In this document: in pieces, positions 34,023-41,132 of the stretch
How positions within the stretch are numbered: the stretch's first letter is position 1
Layout: each line of letters opens with the position of its first letter
DNA from: Phycicoccus sp. Soil802
GTDB taxonomy: Bacteria > Actinomycetota > Actinomycetes > Actinomycetales > Dermatophilaceae
Length of the DNA stretch: 64,000 nt
Assembly: GCF_001429605.1 (NCBI RefSeq)
Contig: NZ_LMSS01000001.1
Span: 371,469 to 435,468, forward strand
Direction of reading: 5' to 3'
Notes under the pieces: generated by a model
The model's input: only the letters and a program-made list of their open reading frames with translations
Databases searched by the model: none
Told to the model about the DNA's origin: nothing
Program-made: the position numbers and the translations under genes

Positions 34023-35063
34023 TCAGCTGGTCGCGAGCCGAGAGTTGTCGATGTCGCTGTAGTACTTGCGGATCCGGACTTTCCGCTCCAGCTCGCCGAT
34101 GATCACGTGCGCGAAGTTCACGTCGTACAACGCCTGAGCACTGCCGATGCCGCCCGGGCTGAAGACGTTGATCTCCATGAGCTTGTCACCGACTATGTCG
34201 AGGCCCACGAGGAACATGCCGTCGGAGACCAGTTTCGGCCGGACGATCTCGACCATTTCCAGCATCGTGTCAGTGACGGTGGCCTTCGCGACCTCGCCGC
34301 CGGCCGACATGTTGGAGCGCATGTCATTGGTCTTGTTCATACGTCGGAACGCGGCGTACTTGCCTTCGTGCTGGAGCGGCTCGCCGTTCATCACGAAGAG
34401 GCGGATGTCGCCGTTCTTGGCTTCCGGTAGGTACTCCTGCGCCACGACGTACCCGTCGCGCGAGATCGCCTCGATGATCTGGTTGAGATTGGGCCCTTCC
34501 TTGCGGTCGATCAGGAAGACGCCACTGCCACCAGAGCCTTGGAGCGGCTTGAGCACTGCCTTGCCTCCGAGGTCTTCGATGAAGCTGTTGATCAGTGCCG
34601 TGTCGCGCGAGATGAGCGTGCGTGGCCTGACGATCTCCGGGAAGTGCTGGAAGTACGCCTTGGACAGCGCATTGGCCAGGCTGGTGGGGTCGTTGACGAC
34701 GAGTACCCCGCAGGTCGCAATCAGCTGGCCGAATGCCACTCCGGCGTTGTTGGCCCAAGGCGCCGACTCGGCGTCCTCGGCGGGGTCGTTGCGGAGCATG
34801 ACCACGTCGAACTCCTCGAGCCCGATGAGCTGCTCGACGTCGGGCTTTTTCACGTCATTGAGGTGTCGCTCGAGTGAGCGGTAGTTCTTCGCGTGACCCA
34901 TTCGGGCCTTGGCGCTCAGCGAGCCGTCGGGCTCGTAGGAGAAGTCACCGACGCCAACGAACCACGCCTCGTGGCCCATGCTCTTGGCGGCCATGGCGAG
35001 CCGGTTGGTGGTGTAGCGCGGGTCCTCGGTGTTGACGTCGTTGACGACGAAGGCGATCTTCAC
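34023..35063 (-). CDS. ATP-grasp ligase, glutathione synthetase/RimK-like
   Basis: This 346-residue ATP-grasp enzyme has a pre-ATP-grasp domain (MKIAFVVNDVNTEDPRYTT and VVMLRNDPAEDAE), an ATP-binding loop (AVLKPLQGSGGSGVFLIDR) and metal ligands in DIRLFVMNGEP, VGLDIVGDK and MEINVFSPGGIG. It resembles glutathione synthetase/RimK ligases, which join a carboxylate to an amine. The acceptor is unknown, and glutathione is rare in actinobacteria. It is the last gene of a tight operon with a MATCAP-type peptidase and an N-formylglutamate amidohydrolase-like enzyme. The GTG start overlaps the upstream stop by 4 nt. Confidence 0.88.
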   Translation of the reverse strand: MKIAFVVNDVNTEDPRYTTNRLAMAAKSMGHEAWFVGVGDFSYEPDGSLSAKARMGHAKNYRSLERHLNDVKKPDVEQLIGLEEFDVVMLRNDPAEDAESAPWANNAGVAFGQLIATCGVLVVNDPTSLANALSKAYFQHFPEIVRPRTLISRDTALINSFIEDLGGKAVLKPLQGSGGSGVFLIDRKEGPNLNQIIEAISRDGYVVAQEYLPEAKNGDIRLFVMNGEPLQHEGKYAAFRRMNKTNDMRSNMSAGGEVAKATVTDTMLEMVEIVRPKLVSDGMFLVGLDIVGDKLMEINVFSPGGIGSAQALYDVNFAHVIIGELERKVRIRKYYSDIDNSRLATS

Positions 35064-36226
35064 GACGCCCCTCCCAGGAGTGTGCTGAGCTCATTGGTCG
35101 TTGCGGCCAGTTCGATCCGGCGGACGGCCGCAGGGTCGGCGACATAGCGGGGTATGAGCCGAGCAGGCAAGAGCACGCCCTTGTCGTCCAGCTCGGCGAT
35201 GAGGGGCAGATCATCGAGCGAGAACTTGCCACGCCAGAGCAGGTCGAGGGTCCCGCCCCCGCGCAGGTGCGCCAGCAGGTCGACCAGGCCCCGGAGATAG
35301 ATGGCGTCCTTGGTCATCCCACCGGCGCGGTAGACCCGCATCACGGTGTTGAAGGCACTTCCCCGCGGGAATCCGGCCTCGAGCAACCCGCCGTGGGCCT
35401 GGGAGAAGCTCGCCCCCGCGACGAGCCGGTGCACCGTGACGACCCGACCGGCGAGCTGGCGCAGCCGGAACGCGGTGAGCCCGCCACAGGCGACCTCGGC
35501 CAGCACGGCCAGCCCCTCCTGCGTCTCGTCATAGCCCGCCAGGCCGGTGCCGAGAACTTTCACCGGCTGAGCGGCGCCGTTCACCTGGGTGACGAGGTGG
35601 GTGCCGACCTCATGGTGCAGCAGGCCCTCCGCCCGAGCCCGCTGCACGGAAGCCTCTCTGCCGATGAGCAGGGTGTCACCCGAGACCATGACCCCGTTGA
35701 CGTCGGGCCTGATCTCCGCATGCATCTCGATCTCGGGGTCCTGCTCGCGGTAGTGCCCGATCTCGTCCAGCGCGAGTTCGAGGAACTCCTCAGCGTCGAT
35801 CGACGCACCCCGGGTCTCTGCGGACGGCACGGCCTCCAGCACTGACTCGGCCTGCTCACGCAGCGCCGGCGACACCCCGCCGTACAGCTCGATGCTCAGG
35901 CCGAGGAAGTCGTCGGTATCGCGGGCGCGCAGCATCTCCAGCTGCAACTCCATCTCGCGATGCTTGGCGCGCAACAGGTGAGCAAGCGTGGTGTCCTCCA
36001 CCGACCCGATGTCGATCGCGGCGAGCTGCTCCACCACGACCTCGGGCTCCACCTCGAGCTCCCGGTAGGTGAACACGGGCTCCGTGACGTCGCCGTCGAG
36101 GAACTCGGCGCGCACGTCCGCGGCATTGACGGGCGTGACCTCGAGCAGGAACTTTATGCTGGCCGAGAGCTGGGCCAGCGCATGATCGACGGCGCGGTCA
36201 GGCGCGCTCAGCGGAGATCTGGTCAT
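35060..36226 (-). CDS. DUF1704 / MATCAP-family metallopeptidase (QEGLA-motif protein)
   Basis: This 388-residue protein has HEVGTH at residues 205-210 (an HExxxH zinc site) and the family motif ETQEGLAVLAEV at 234-245, whose Glu is the likely third ligand. In bacteria it is labelled 'flavohemoglobin expression-modulating QEGLA motif protein'. The vertebrate relatives (MATCAP) remove C-terminal tyrosine from tubulin. A peptidase or carboxypeptidase role is therefore plausible. The ATG at 36226 overlaps the amidohydrolase stop (ATGA). It sits between a ligase and an amidohydrolase, suggesting a modify/demodify system. Confidence 0.88.
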   Translation of the reverse strand: MTRSPLSAPDRAVDHALAQLSASIKFLLEVTPVNAADVRAEFLDGDVTEPVFTYRELEVEPEVVVEQLAAIDIGSVEDTTLAHLLRAKHREMELQLEMLRARDTDDFLGLSIELYGGVSPALREQAESVLEAVPSAETRGASIDAEEFLELALDEIGHYREQDPEIEMHAEIRPDVNGVMVSGDTLLIGREASVQRARAEGLLHHEVGTHLVTQVNGAAQPVKVLGTGLAGYDETQEGLAVLAEVACGGLTAFRLRQLAGRVVTVHRLVAGASFSQAHGGLLEAGFPRGSAFNTVMRVYRAGGMTKDAIYLRGLVDLLAHLRGGGTLDLLWRGKFSLDDLPLIAELDDKGVLLPARLIPRYVADPAAVRRIELAATTNELSTLLGGAS

Positions 36227-37014
36227 CGGAGTCGATCCAGCTCCTCTCGCAAGCCGGGCAGGGCCGCCTCGAGGGCCACACTGGCACACTCGAGCGCAGG
36301 CTGGTTGAGCTCACCGGTCCACTCGTCCATGAAGGTCTTCTTGAATTCCAGGGCCAGCACACAACCGACCCGCGGATAGCGGTCGTGCACGAACCAGGCG
36401 ATGTTGCGCCCCTCGAACGCGACGTTCTCGCGGGCGTCCATCGGTCCACAACCCAGATCCTTCGAACGCAGATCCCTCATGAACCGCTCGAGCAGTGGTT
36501 GGAACAGGTCGTGGTCGACGCTTCCGGTGCCGACGTTCACCTCCGGGTTCTCGTGCGCCGGGGCAGCCGGCTGGTCCTCGCCGTCGCGGCGATGGTTGTA
36601 GGAGTGCACGTCGAGCAGGACGAACGGTCCACGCTCGGCAACCCGGTCGAGGCGCGCACCGAGAGCGTCGAAGAACGCGTCATACGTCGCGAGGCTGCCT
36701 TGGAACTGTTCGTCCGGGAGCTCTCCGTCGCGCCACACCTGGAGCCCCCAGCAGTCGTCAGGCGTGCGATAGATCGCTTCGCGGCGCGGCCGATTGAGGT
36801 CGCACTCGAACCGGGACCGATGGGTCAGCACCCGGTCGGGCACGACCGCGGCGATCCGGTCCGTGTAGGGGTCTTCTTCCCGGAGGCGCTCGGCGTCGTC
36901 AAGCACCATCAGCTCGACGAGGTCGGGGCGCACATCGTGTCCGGCGTGGACGGAGGTGGCGACCACCGGGCCCGTCCAGTCACCGATGAACTCAACGATC
37001 TCGGGAGTAGCCAT
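36223..37014 (-). CDS. N-formylglutamate amidohydrolase-family enzyme
   Basis: This 263-residue protein has the family's metal-site patterns: VVATSVHAGHDVRPDL, TDRIAAVVPDRVLTHRSRFECDLNRPR and VLLDVHSYNHRR. Classical HutG removes formate from N-formylglutamate in histidine breakdown. No hut genes are present here, so the enzyme may act on another amide or peptide. It leads the three-gene operon. The ATG at 37014 was chosen over a GTG two codons upstream. Perfect 22-bp tandem repeats lie 12 bp ahead. Confidence 0.85.
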   Translation of the reverse strand: MATPEIVEFIGDWTGPVVATSVHAGHDVRPDLVELMVLDDAERLREEDPYTDRIAAVVPDRVLTHRSRFECDLNRPRREAIYRTPDDCWGLQVWRDGELPDEQFQGSLATYDAFFDALGARLDRVAERGPFVLLDVHSYNHRRDGEDQPAAPAHENPEVNVGTGSVDHDLFQPLLERFMRDLRSKDLGCGPMDARENVAFEGRNIAWFVHDRYPRVGCVLALEFKKTFMDEWTGELNQPALECASVALEAALPGLREELDRLR

Positions 37015-37025
37015 GTGCACGACTT

Positions 37026-37069
37026 ACCCGCCCCGCGTCCTGTTCACACCCGCCCCGCGTCCTGTTCAC
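37026..37069. repeat. Perfect 22-bp tandem direct repeat ahead of the amidohydrolase operon
   Basis: The 22-bp unit beginning ACCCGCCCCGCG and ending TCCTGTTCAC occurs at 37026-37047 and again at 37048-37069 without any mismatch. Two helical turns separate equal points. It lies directly upstream of the amidohydrolase start and may be a regulator binding site or a recent slip duplication. Confidence 0.9.
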
Positions 37070-37355
37070 GCTCGTCCTGCGCCGACCGGTCCGGGGAGGT
37101 GCACGGAGCAGAGACCTGACGCGCTTTCGTGCCAACTGCTTGACTGAACGGATCGTGCCAGGAGCAACGATGGAGTCCACTGGGGGACTTCGACCTCATC
37201 TTCGAGCGTGCGTAGGGAGTCCTGCGCGTCAGCGCTTGTCTCACGTAGCTGAGGGCTGGGCCGACAACGCGTGCAATGACGTGCTGGCTCCGCGCGCGCC
37301 GTCGAGTGCACCGCATGGTGACCCGACGGCGCACGACCGCGGTTTGACCGTGGAG
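37070..37355. other. Intergenic region between the MATCAP operon and the next gene
   Basis: No convincing gene or RNA is visible in these 286 bp. Short open frames on both strands have poor composition and no ribosome sites. The promoter of the amidohydrolase operon must lie in this stretch or in the adjoining 22-bp repeats. Confidence 0.6.
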
Positions 37356-37979
37356 TCAGACCAGCTCAGGCACGTGCAGGTGGGCCATGGCCACGTCCAT
37401 CTCGGCCACGTCGTCGACCTTTGCGTCGAGCCGTTCGCTGGCCCGGTGGCGAAGGTCCTTGGCCGCCTCGCGCGTGGCCTCGAGCTGGGCCCGCGTCTCG
37501 AAGGTCACCGTGCCGACGATGCGGCCGGAGTCCCGGCTGATCATCAGGTTCGCGCTGCAGAACCCGTCCCACTCCTGCAGCGTCGGAAGGATGAGTGTCT
37601 TGTAGACGTCGGTGGCCCGGTCGGCAAGTCCCTGGTCCCCACTGAGCCACGTGATGCGAGCGCAGGCCCCATCAGGACTCGCGTGGTCGCGGTGCATCAC
37701 GGCGACCTCCCAGGTCGCGACCTCGCTGGACGTCGCCCCAAGGGTGTCCTCCGCGTCGGATCGCAGGGGCTTCACCTGTTCGGCGCTGGCCTGCATGGCG
37801 GCCTCCGACTCCCACGAGGTCGTGGCGATGCAGCGGCCCGACTCGCGGTCGACGAGCAGCGACATGCCGGCACAGCCGTCTATGGCTGTCACGGCGGGGA
37901 AGACCTGGTCCCGGACGTGGGCGATCCCGTCCTCGACCTTGGAGCGATCCGCCTGGATCGTGGTGGTACGTGCGTACAC
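37356..37979 (-). CDS. Duplicated ABM/GYD-like ferredoxin-fold protein
   Basis: The GTG at 37979 (preceded by GGGAGCACG) gives 207 residues. The protein is an internal repeat of about 100 residues. The first half has VYARTTTIQADRSKVEDGIAHVRD and GCAGMSLLVDRESGRCIATTSWES. The second has DRATDVYKTLILPTLQEWDGF and SANLMISRDSGRIVGTVTFET. Each half looks like the antibiotic biosynthesis monooxygenase or dimeric alpha-beta barrel fold. Longer upstream extensions run into the cobQ promoter region and were discarded. No catalytic assignment is possible. Confidence 0.75.
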   Translation of the reverse strand: MYARTTTIQADRSKVEDGIAHVRDQVFPAVTAIDGCAGMSLLVDRESGRCIATTSWESEAAMQASAEQVKPLRSDAEDTLGATSSEVATWEVAVMHRDHASPDGACARITWLSGDQGLADRATDVYKTLILPTLQEWDGFCSANLMISRDSGRIVGTVTFETRAQLEATREAAKDLRHRASERLDAKVDDVAEMDVAMAHLHVPELV

Positions 37980-38102
37980 GACGTGCTCCCTTGATCGGGG
38001 CAGCGCCCCGACGGCGCTGCCGTCACCGGTTGATCTTTCTCCTCCGGCGTGGGTCCGTCTAGGGACAATTGGGGCGGCCTCGGGATCCCCGCCGTGGGTT
38101 CG

Positions 38103-38108
38103 TAGGCT
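38103..38108 (+). promoter_or_regulatory. -10 element, probable leaderless promoter of cobQ
   Basis: TAGGCT ends 7 nt before the GTG at 38116; no ribosome site is visible. There is no B12 riboswitch here, unlike nrdAB. Confidence 0.5.
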
Positions 38109-38115
38109 GAGCACC

Positions 38116-39612
38116 GTGAAGGGGTCACTGCTGGTCGCCGGGACGACGTCGGACGCCGGCAAGAGTGTGGTGACCACGGGGCTGTGCAGGCTGTTGGCCC
38201 GCCGCGGGGTCCGCGTGGCTCCGTTCAAGGCCCAGAACATGTCGAACAACTCGATGGTCGTCGCCGGCCCGGACGGGCTCGGCGCCGAGATCGGCCGCGC
38301 CCAGTGGATCCAGGCTGTGGCTGCGGGGGCCACGCCCGAGGTGGCGATGAACCCCGTCCTCCTCAAACCGGGGAGTGATCGGCGCAGCCACGTCATCCTC
38401 AACGGGCACCCTGCCGGCTCGATCTCCTCAGCCGAGTTCGCAGGGTCGCGAGGGTCGCTCGCGAAGGCGGCGTTCGCGGCATACGACGACTTGGTATGCC
38501 GTTTTGACGTGGTCGTCTGCGAAGGCGCCGGAAGCCCCACCGAGATCAACCTGCGGGAGCACGACTACATCAACATGGGGCTGGCGCGGCACGCCGACAT
38601 GCCGGTGGTTGTCGTCGGAGACATCGACCGTGGCGGTGTGTATGCCGCGTTGCACGGCACCGTGGCGCTCCTGGAGCCAGCGGACCAGCGACTGGTGGCC
38701 GGGTTCGTCGTGAACAAGTTCCGGGGGGACGAGACCCTGCTCGCACCGGCCAACCGCGAGATCGAACGCATCACCGGTCGCCCGGTGCTCGGGGTGATCC
38801 CGTGGAGCCCAGTCGTGTGGTTGGACTCGGAGGACGGCCTCGACCTCGCGGGACGAGCGGCCGACGCCGAGCACCCGCTGGTGGTTGCGGTGGTGCGGTT
38901 CCCACGGATCAGCAACTTCACCGACCTGGACGCCCTGGGGCTGGAGCCCGACGTCGACGTGCGGTTCGCGTCCCGACCGCAGGACCTCGCGGACGCGGAC
39001 CTCGTCGTGCTCCCCGGGACCCGGGCGACCATCGCGGACCTGGCCTGGCTGCGGCATCGTGGCCTCGACCGTGCCGTCGTCAAGCACGCCTCCGCCGGAC
39101 GCCCTGTGCTCGGCATCTGCGGCGGGTTCCAGATGCTTGGACGCACGATCAGTGACCCGGATGGTGTCGAGGGCCCGGCCGGGACGGTGGTCGAAGGACT
39201 GGGGCTGCTCGACACCACGACCACGTTCGCGCGCGAGAAGGTCCTGCGCCTCTCGCAGGGAACGGCGTTGGGCGCAGCGGTGTCCGGCTACGAGATCCAC
39301 CACGGGGTGATCACCACCGGTGGCGAGGAGGAGTTCTTCGGCGGCGCCCGCCGCCGGCACGTGCTCGGGACGATGGTGCACGGCAGCTTGGAGTCCGACG
39401 GCTTCCGGCAGGCGCTCCTGGGCGAGGTGGCCGCGCGAGTGGGGCGCCCTTTCGCCGCCAGTGGAGTCAGCTTCGAGGCGGCTCGGCAGGCCCGGCTCGA
39501 TCTGTTGGCTGACCTGGTCGAGGGGTGCGTCGACATGGACGCGATCGACGCGCTGATCACCGCGGGAGCACCGGGAGGGCTGCCGGTTCTGCCGCCGGGG
39601 GACTCGCGGTGA
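38116..39612 (+). CDS. cobQ: Cobyric acid synthase
   Basis: This 498-residue amidase amidates cobyrinate a,c-diamide at four positions in adenosylcobalamin synthesis. The N-terminal dethiobiotin-synthetase-like domain has the P-loop VAGTTSDAGKSVVTTGLCRLL and the cobyrinate site PFKAQNMSNNSMVV. The C-terminal triad-type glutamine amidotransferase domain has the nucleophile Cys in VLGICGGFQMLG and His in GYEIHHG. Its presence supports local B12 capacity, and B12 represses nrdAB. The inverted CGGCATAC/GTATGCCG pair at 38477-38501 lies inside this gene. Confidence 0.95.
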   Translation: MKGSLLVAGTTSDAGKSVVTTGLCRLLARRGVRVAPFKAQNMSNNSMVVAGPDGLGAEIGRAQWIQAVAAGATPEVAMNPVLLKPGSDRRSHVILNGHPAGSISSAEFAGSRGSLAKAAFAAYDDLVCRFDVVVCEGAGSPTEINLREHDYINMGLARHADMPVVVVGDIDRGGVYAALHGTVALLEPADQRLVAGFVVNKFRGDETLLAPANREIERITGRPVLGVIPWSPVVWLDSEDGLDLAGRAADAEHPLVVAVVRFPRISNFTDLDALGLEPDVDVRFASRPQDLADADLVVLPGTRATIADLAWLRHRGLDRAVVKHASAGRPVLGICGGFQMLGRTISDPDGVEGPAGTVVEGLGLLDTTTTFAREKVLRLSQGTALGAAVSGYEIHHGVITTGGEEEFFGGARRRHVLGTMVHGSLESDGFRQALLGEVAARVGRPFAASGVSFEAARQARLDLLADLVEGCVDMDAIDALITAGAPGGLPVLPPGDSR

Positions 39613-39706
39613 GCGACCGCGCGACCCATCACTGAGAGCACCCCTGATCGCGTTGGTGGCCCAAGGGTTCTGGGGCTGATGCTGGCTGGCGGTCCAGCCT
39701 CCAGCC

Positions 39707-39760
39707 GTCGTGTTCTGGTCCACCGTCGTGTTCTGGTCCACAGTCGTGTTCTGGTCCACA
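39707..39760. repeat. Three tandem copies of an 18-bp unit
   Basis: GTCGTGTTCTGGTCCACM repeats at 39707-39724, 39725-39742 and 39743-39760, with a single difference at the last base. It lies in the gap between cobQ and the zinc-ribbon protein, 122 bp before that gene's start. As an in-frame minus-strand peptide it would read VDQNTT repeats, but no gene is present there. Confidence 0.85.
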
Positions 39761-39881
39761 ACGGTGTCGGCCACGCGGCCACACGGATGGCCCCCGGCGC
39801 GGATGCGGACCGCTGATGCTGGTCGCCATGCTGCTGGGATCAACCACCCGAGCGACAAACGTGGAAGCCGAGGATCCGACC

Positions 39882-40487
39882 ATGCAACGACCACTTGTCA
39901 CACCCGTGGCCGCGCCCGCCGCCCCGGCCGTCGTGCCGCCGGTCGCCGCGCCCCCGACGGGGTCGTGCGCGCTCTTCGGCCACGAGATCGACAACCGAAC
40001 GGTCGCCGCCGGCAACCCGCGGTGCCGACGGTGCGGCCAGCCGTTCCTGTTCGAGGACGGCAGGGTCAGCCACACCCGCCACGTGCTGGGCTGCTTCCTC
40101 CGCCATCACACCTACATCCGCATCGACCGACGCGCCGGACACAACGAGTACATGTGTGTTCGCTGCGGGCATCCGCTGCTCCTCGCCGTGGACGACGACC
40201 CCCACGAGCCCTTGGCGGCGTTTCCCAAGCGGGTCCGCTATCTGTGCGGCGTGTTCGGCCACGCCGTCCACGAGGTCACCGCCCGGAGCGGCTTCATCGA
40301 GTACGGCTGCGACTGCGGGCACAGCTTCCTGCTCGCGGAGCAGGGCCTCACCCGGGTCACGCACCCGTTCATCTGCCGGGTGTCGGGGCACCGGGTGGCC
40401 TTCGTGGAGCAACGCGGACGGTGCCACGAGCACCGTTGCCTCGACTGCGGGCACACGTTCGGATGGATGGACGCCGACGCGGGTTGA
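39882..40487 (+). CDS. Four-fold zinc-ribbon/zinc-knuckle repeat protein, unknown function
   Basis: This 201-residue protein starts at MQRPLVTP, after the ribosome site GAGGATCC. It has a Pro/Ala/Val-rich leader and then four tandem units of about 35-45 residues. Each unit carries a Cys-x3-(G)H start and a CxxCG end: CALFGH then RCRRCGQ; CFLRHH then MCVRCGH; CGVFGH then GCDCGH; CRVSGH then RCLDCGH. The pattern suggests one zinc per unit, although one unit has a shortened CDCG. I know no named domain that matches. It is a lone gene with tandem repeats upstream and a long hairpin downstream. Confidence 0.7.
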   Translation: MQRPLVTPVAAPAAPAVVPPVAAPPTGSCALFGHEIDNRTVAAGNPRCRRCGQPFLFEDGRVSHTRHVLGCFLRHHTYIRIDRRAGHNEYMCVRCGHPLLLAVDDDPHEPLAAFPKRVRYLCGVFGHAVHEVTARSGFIEYGCDCGHSFLLAEQGLTRVTHPFICRVSGHRVAFVEQRGRCHEHRCLDCGHTFGWMDADAG

Positions 40488-40593
40488 CGAGACCCACCGG
40501 GTGATCCGTCACGCGGTTCTCGGAACGGTGAGTCGGCTGGCTACGGATGGTTGCGGTCGCCGACGAAAGCATGCGTCGTTCGATCCTTGAGGT

Positions 40594-40642
40594 TTTGGTG
40601 GGCCCGGTCGCGTTCCCCCTGCAAGCAACCGGACCCACCAAA
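40594..40642. terminator. Long hairpin, possible terminator of the zinc-ribbon gene
   Basis: TTTGGTGGGCCCGGT (40594-40608) pairs with ACCGGACCCACCAAA (40628-40642), with one mismatch near the middle of the arm and a 19-nt loop. It lies 106 bp after the zinc-ribbon stop. Its long arms also resemble a miniature inverted repeat, but I see no target-site duplication. Confidence 0.6.
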
Positions 40643-40793
40643 GCCCTGCCCCTCCTTGCCGCTATCGACCTCCCCCGAAGTCGACCCGGCCCCCAACTCG
40701 GAGGTTAGGGCTAGGTCAAGAAAGAGTCATCACTTGGTATGAGAGAGGTATTGCCAGATCCGCTTCTGTCCCGGTTTGCCAGTAAATAGACTG

Positions 40794-40826
40794 ACCGTTC
40801 GGTGGATCCGGCCTCAGCCGAACGGT
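40794..40826. promoter_or_regulatory. Inverted repeat with 9-bp arms
   Basis: ACCGTTCGG (40794-40802) and CCGAACGGT (40818-40826) form a perfect dyad with a 15-bp spacer. It is placed just upstream of the 22-bp tandem repeat and may be an operator, although it lies about 300 bp before the next gene. Confidence 0.5.
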
Positions 40827-40839
40827 GGACCCCGTCGCG

Positions 40840-40883
40840 GGGCCTCCATGGCGAGGGAGTCGGGCCTCCATGGCGAGGGAGTC
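40840..40883. repeat. Perfect 22-bp tandem direct repeat
   Basis: The unit beginning GGGCCTCCATGGCGAGG and ending GAGTC occurs at 40840-40861 and 40862-40883 without mismatch. Within the unit, CTCC and GGAG flank ATGGCGAG. It has the same length as the unrelated repeat at 37026. Confidence 0.88.
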
Positions 40884-41119
40884 AGCGCACCTGGACTAGG
40901 ACCGCAAGAGGTCGCCGGCCTGATCGTGCTCGGTACCGTGATCACAGCGCGGTTGGGGCCTGCACCCCCACGTGCCCACGCCGCGTAGCCGCCCCGCCCA
41001 CACCCCTGTAGGGAGGGGCGGCGCCCGAAGTCAGCGCGCGCCGCGCCGCATTGTCATTCTGGGCAGCGGGTCGCCTTGGTCTCATGACGGGTGTCAGGGC
41101 CGACGTTGAGCGCGAGGCA

Positions 41120-41125
41120 TAGCAT
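41120..41125 (+). promoter_or_regulatory. -10 element, probable leaderless promoter of the dienelactone hydrolase operon
   Basis: TAGCAT ends 7 nt before the GTG at 41133. There is no ribosome site. Confidence 0.5.
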
Positions 41126-41132
41126 CCGAGAC

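Larger units (their letters stand above)
40488..41132. other. 645-bp intergenic region with hairpins and a tandem repeat
   Basis: No gene is convincing. The region holds a long hairpin (40594-40642), a 9-bp-arm palindrome (40794-40826), a perfect 22-bp tandem repeat (40840-40883) and the likely leaderless promoter of the next gene (41120-41125). Composition is less GC-rich around 40690-40790, as expected for promoter DNA. Confidence 0.6.

Noticed and set aside
32821-37014. Integrated element next to tRNA-Val
   Set aside because: No integrase, no repeated tRNA 3' end found downstream. The region is only somewhat different in content.
37980-38115. B12 riboswitch for cobQ
   Set aside because: No aptamer core is visible in this short region.
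40594-40642. Miniature transposable element
   Set aside because: Arms look like a MITE, but no flanking target duplication and no second copy seen in the window.
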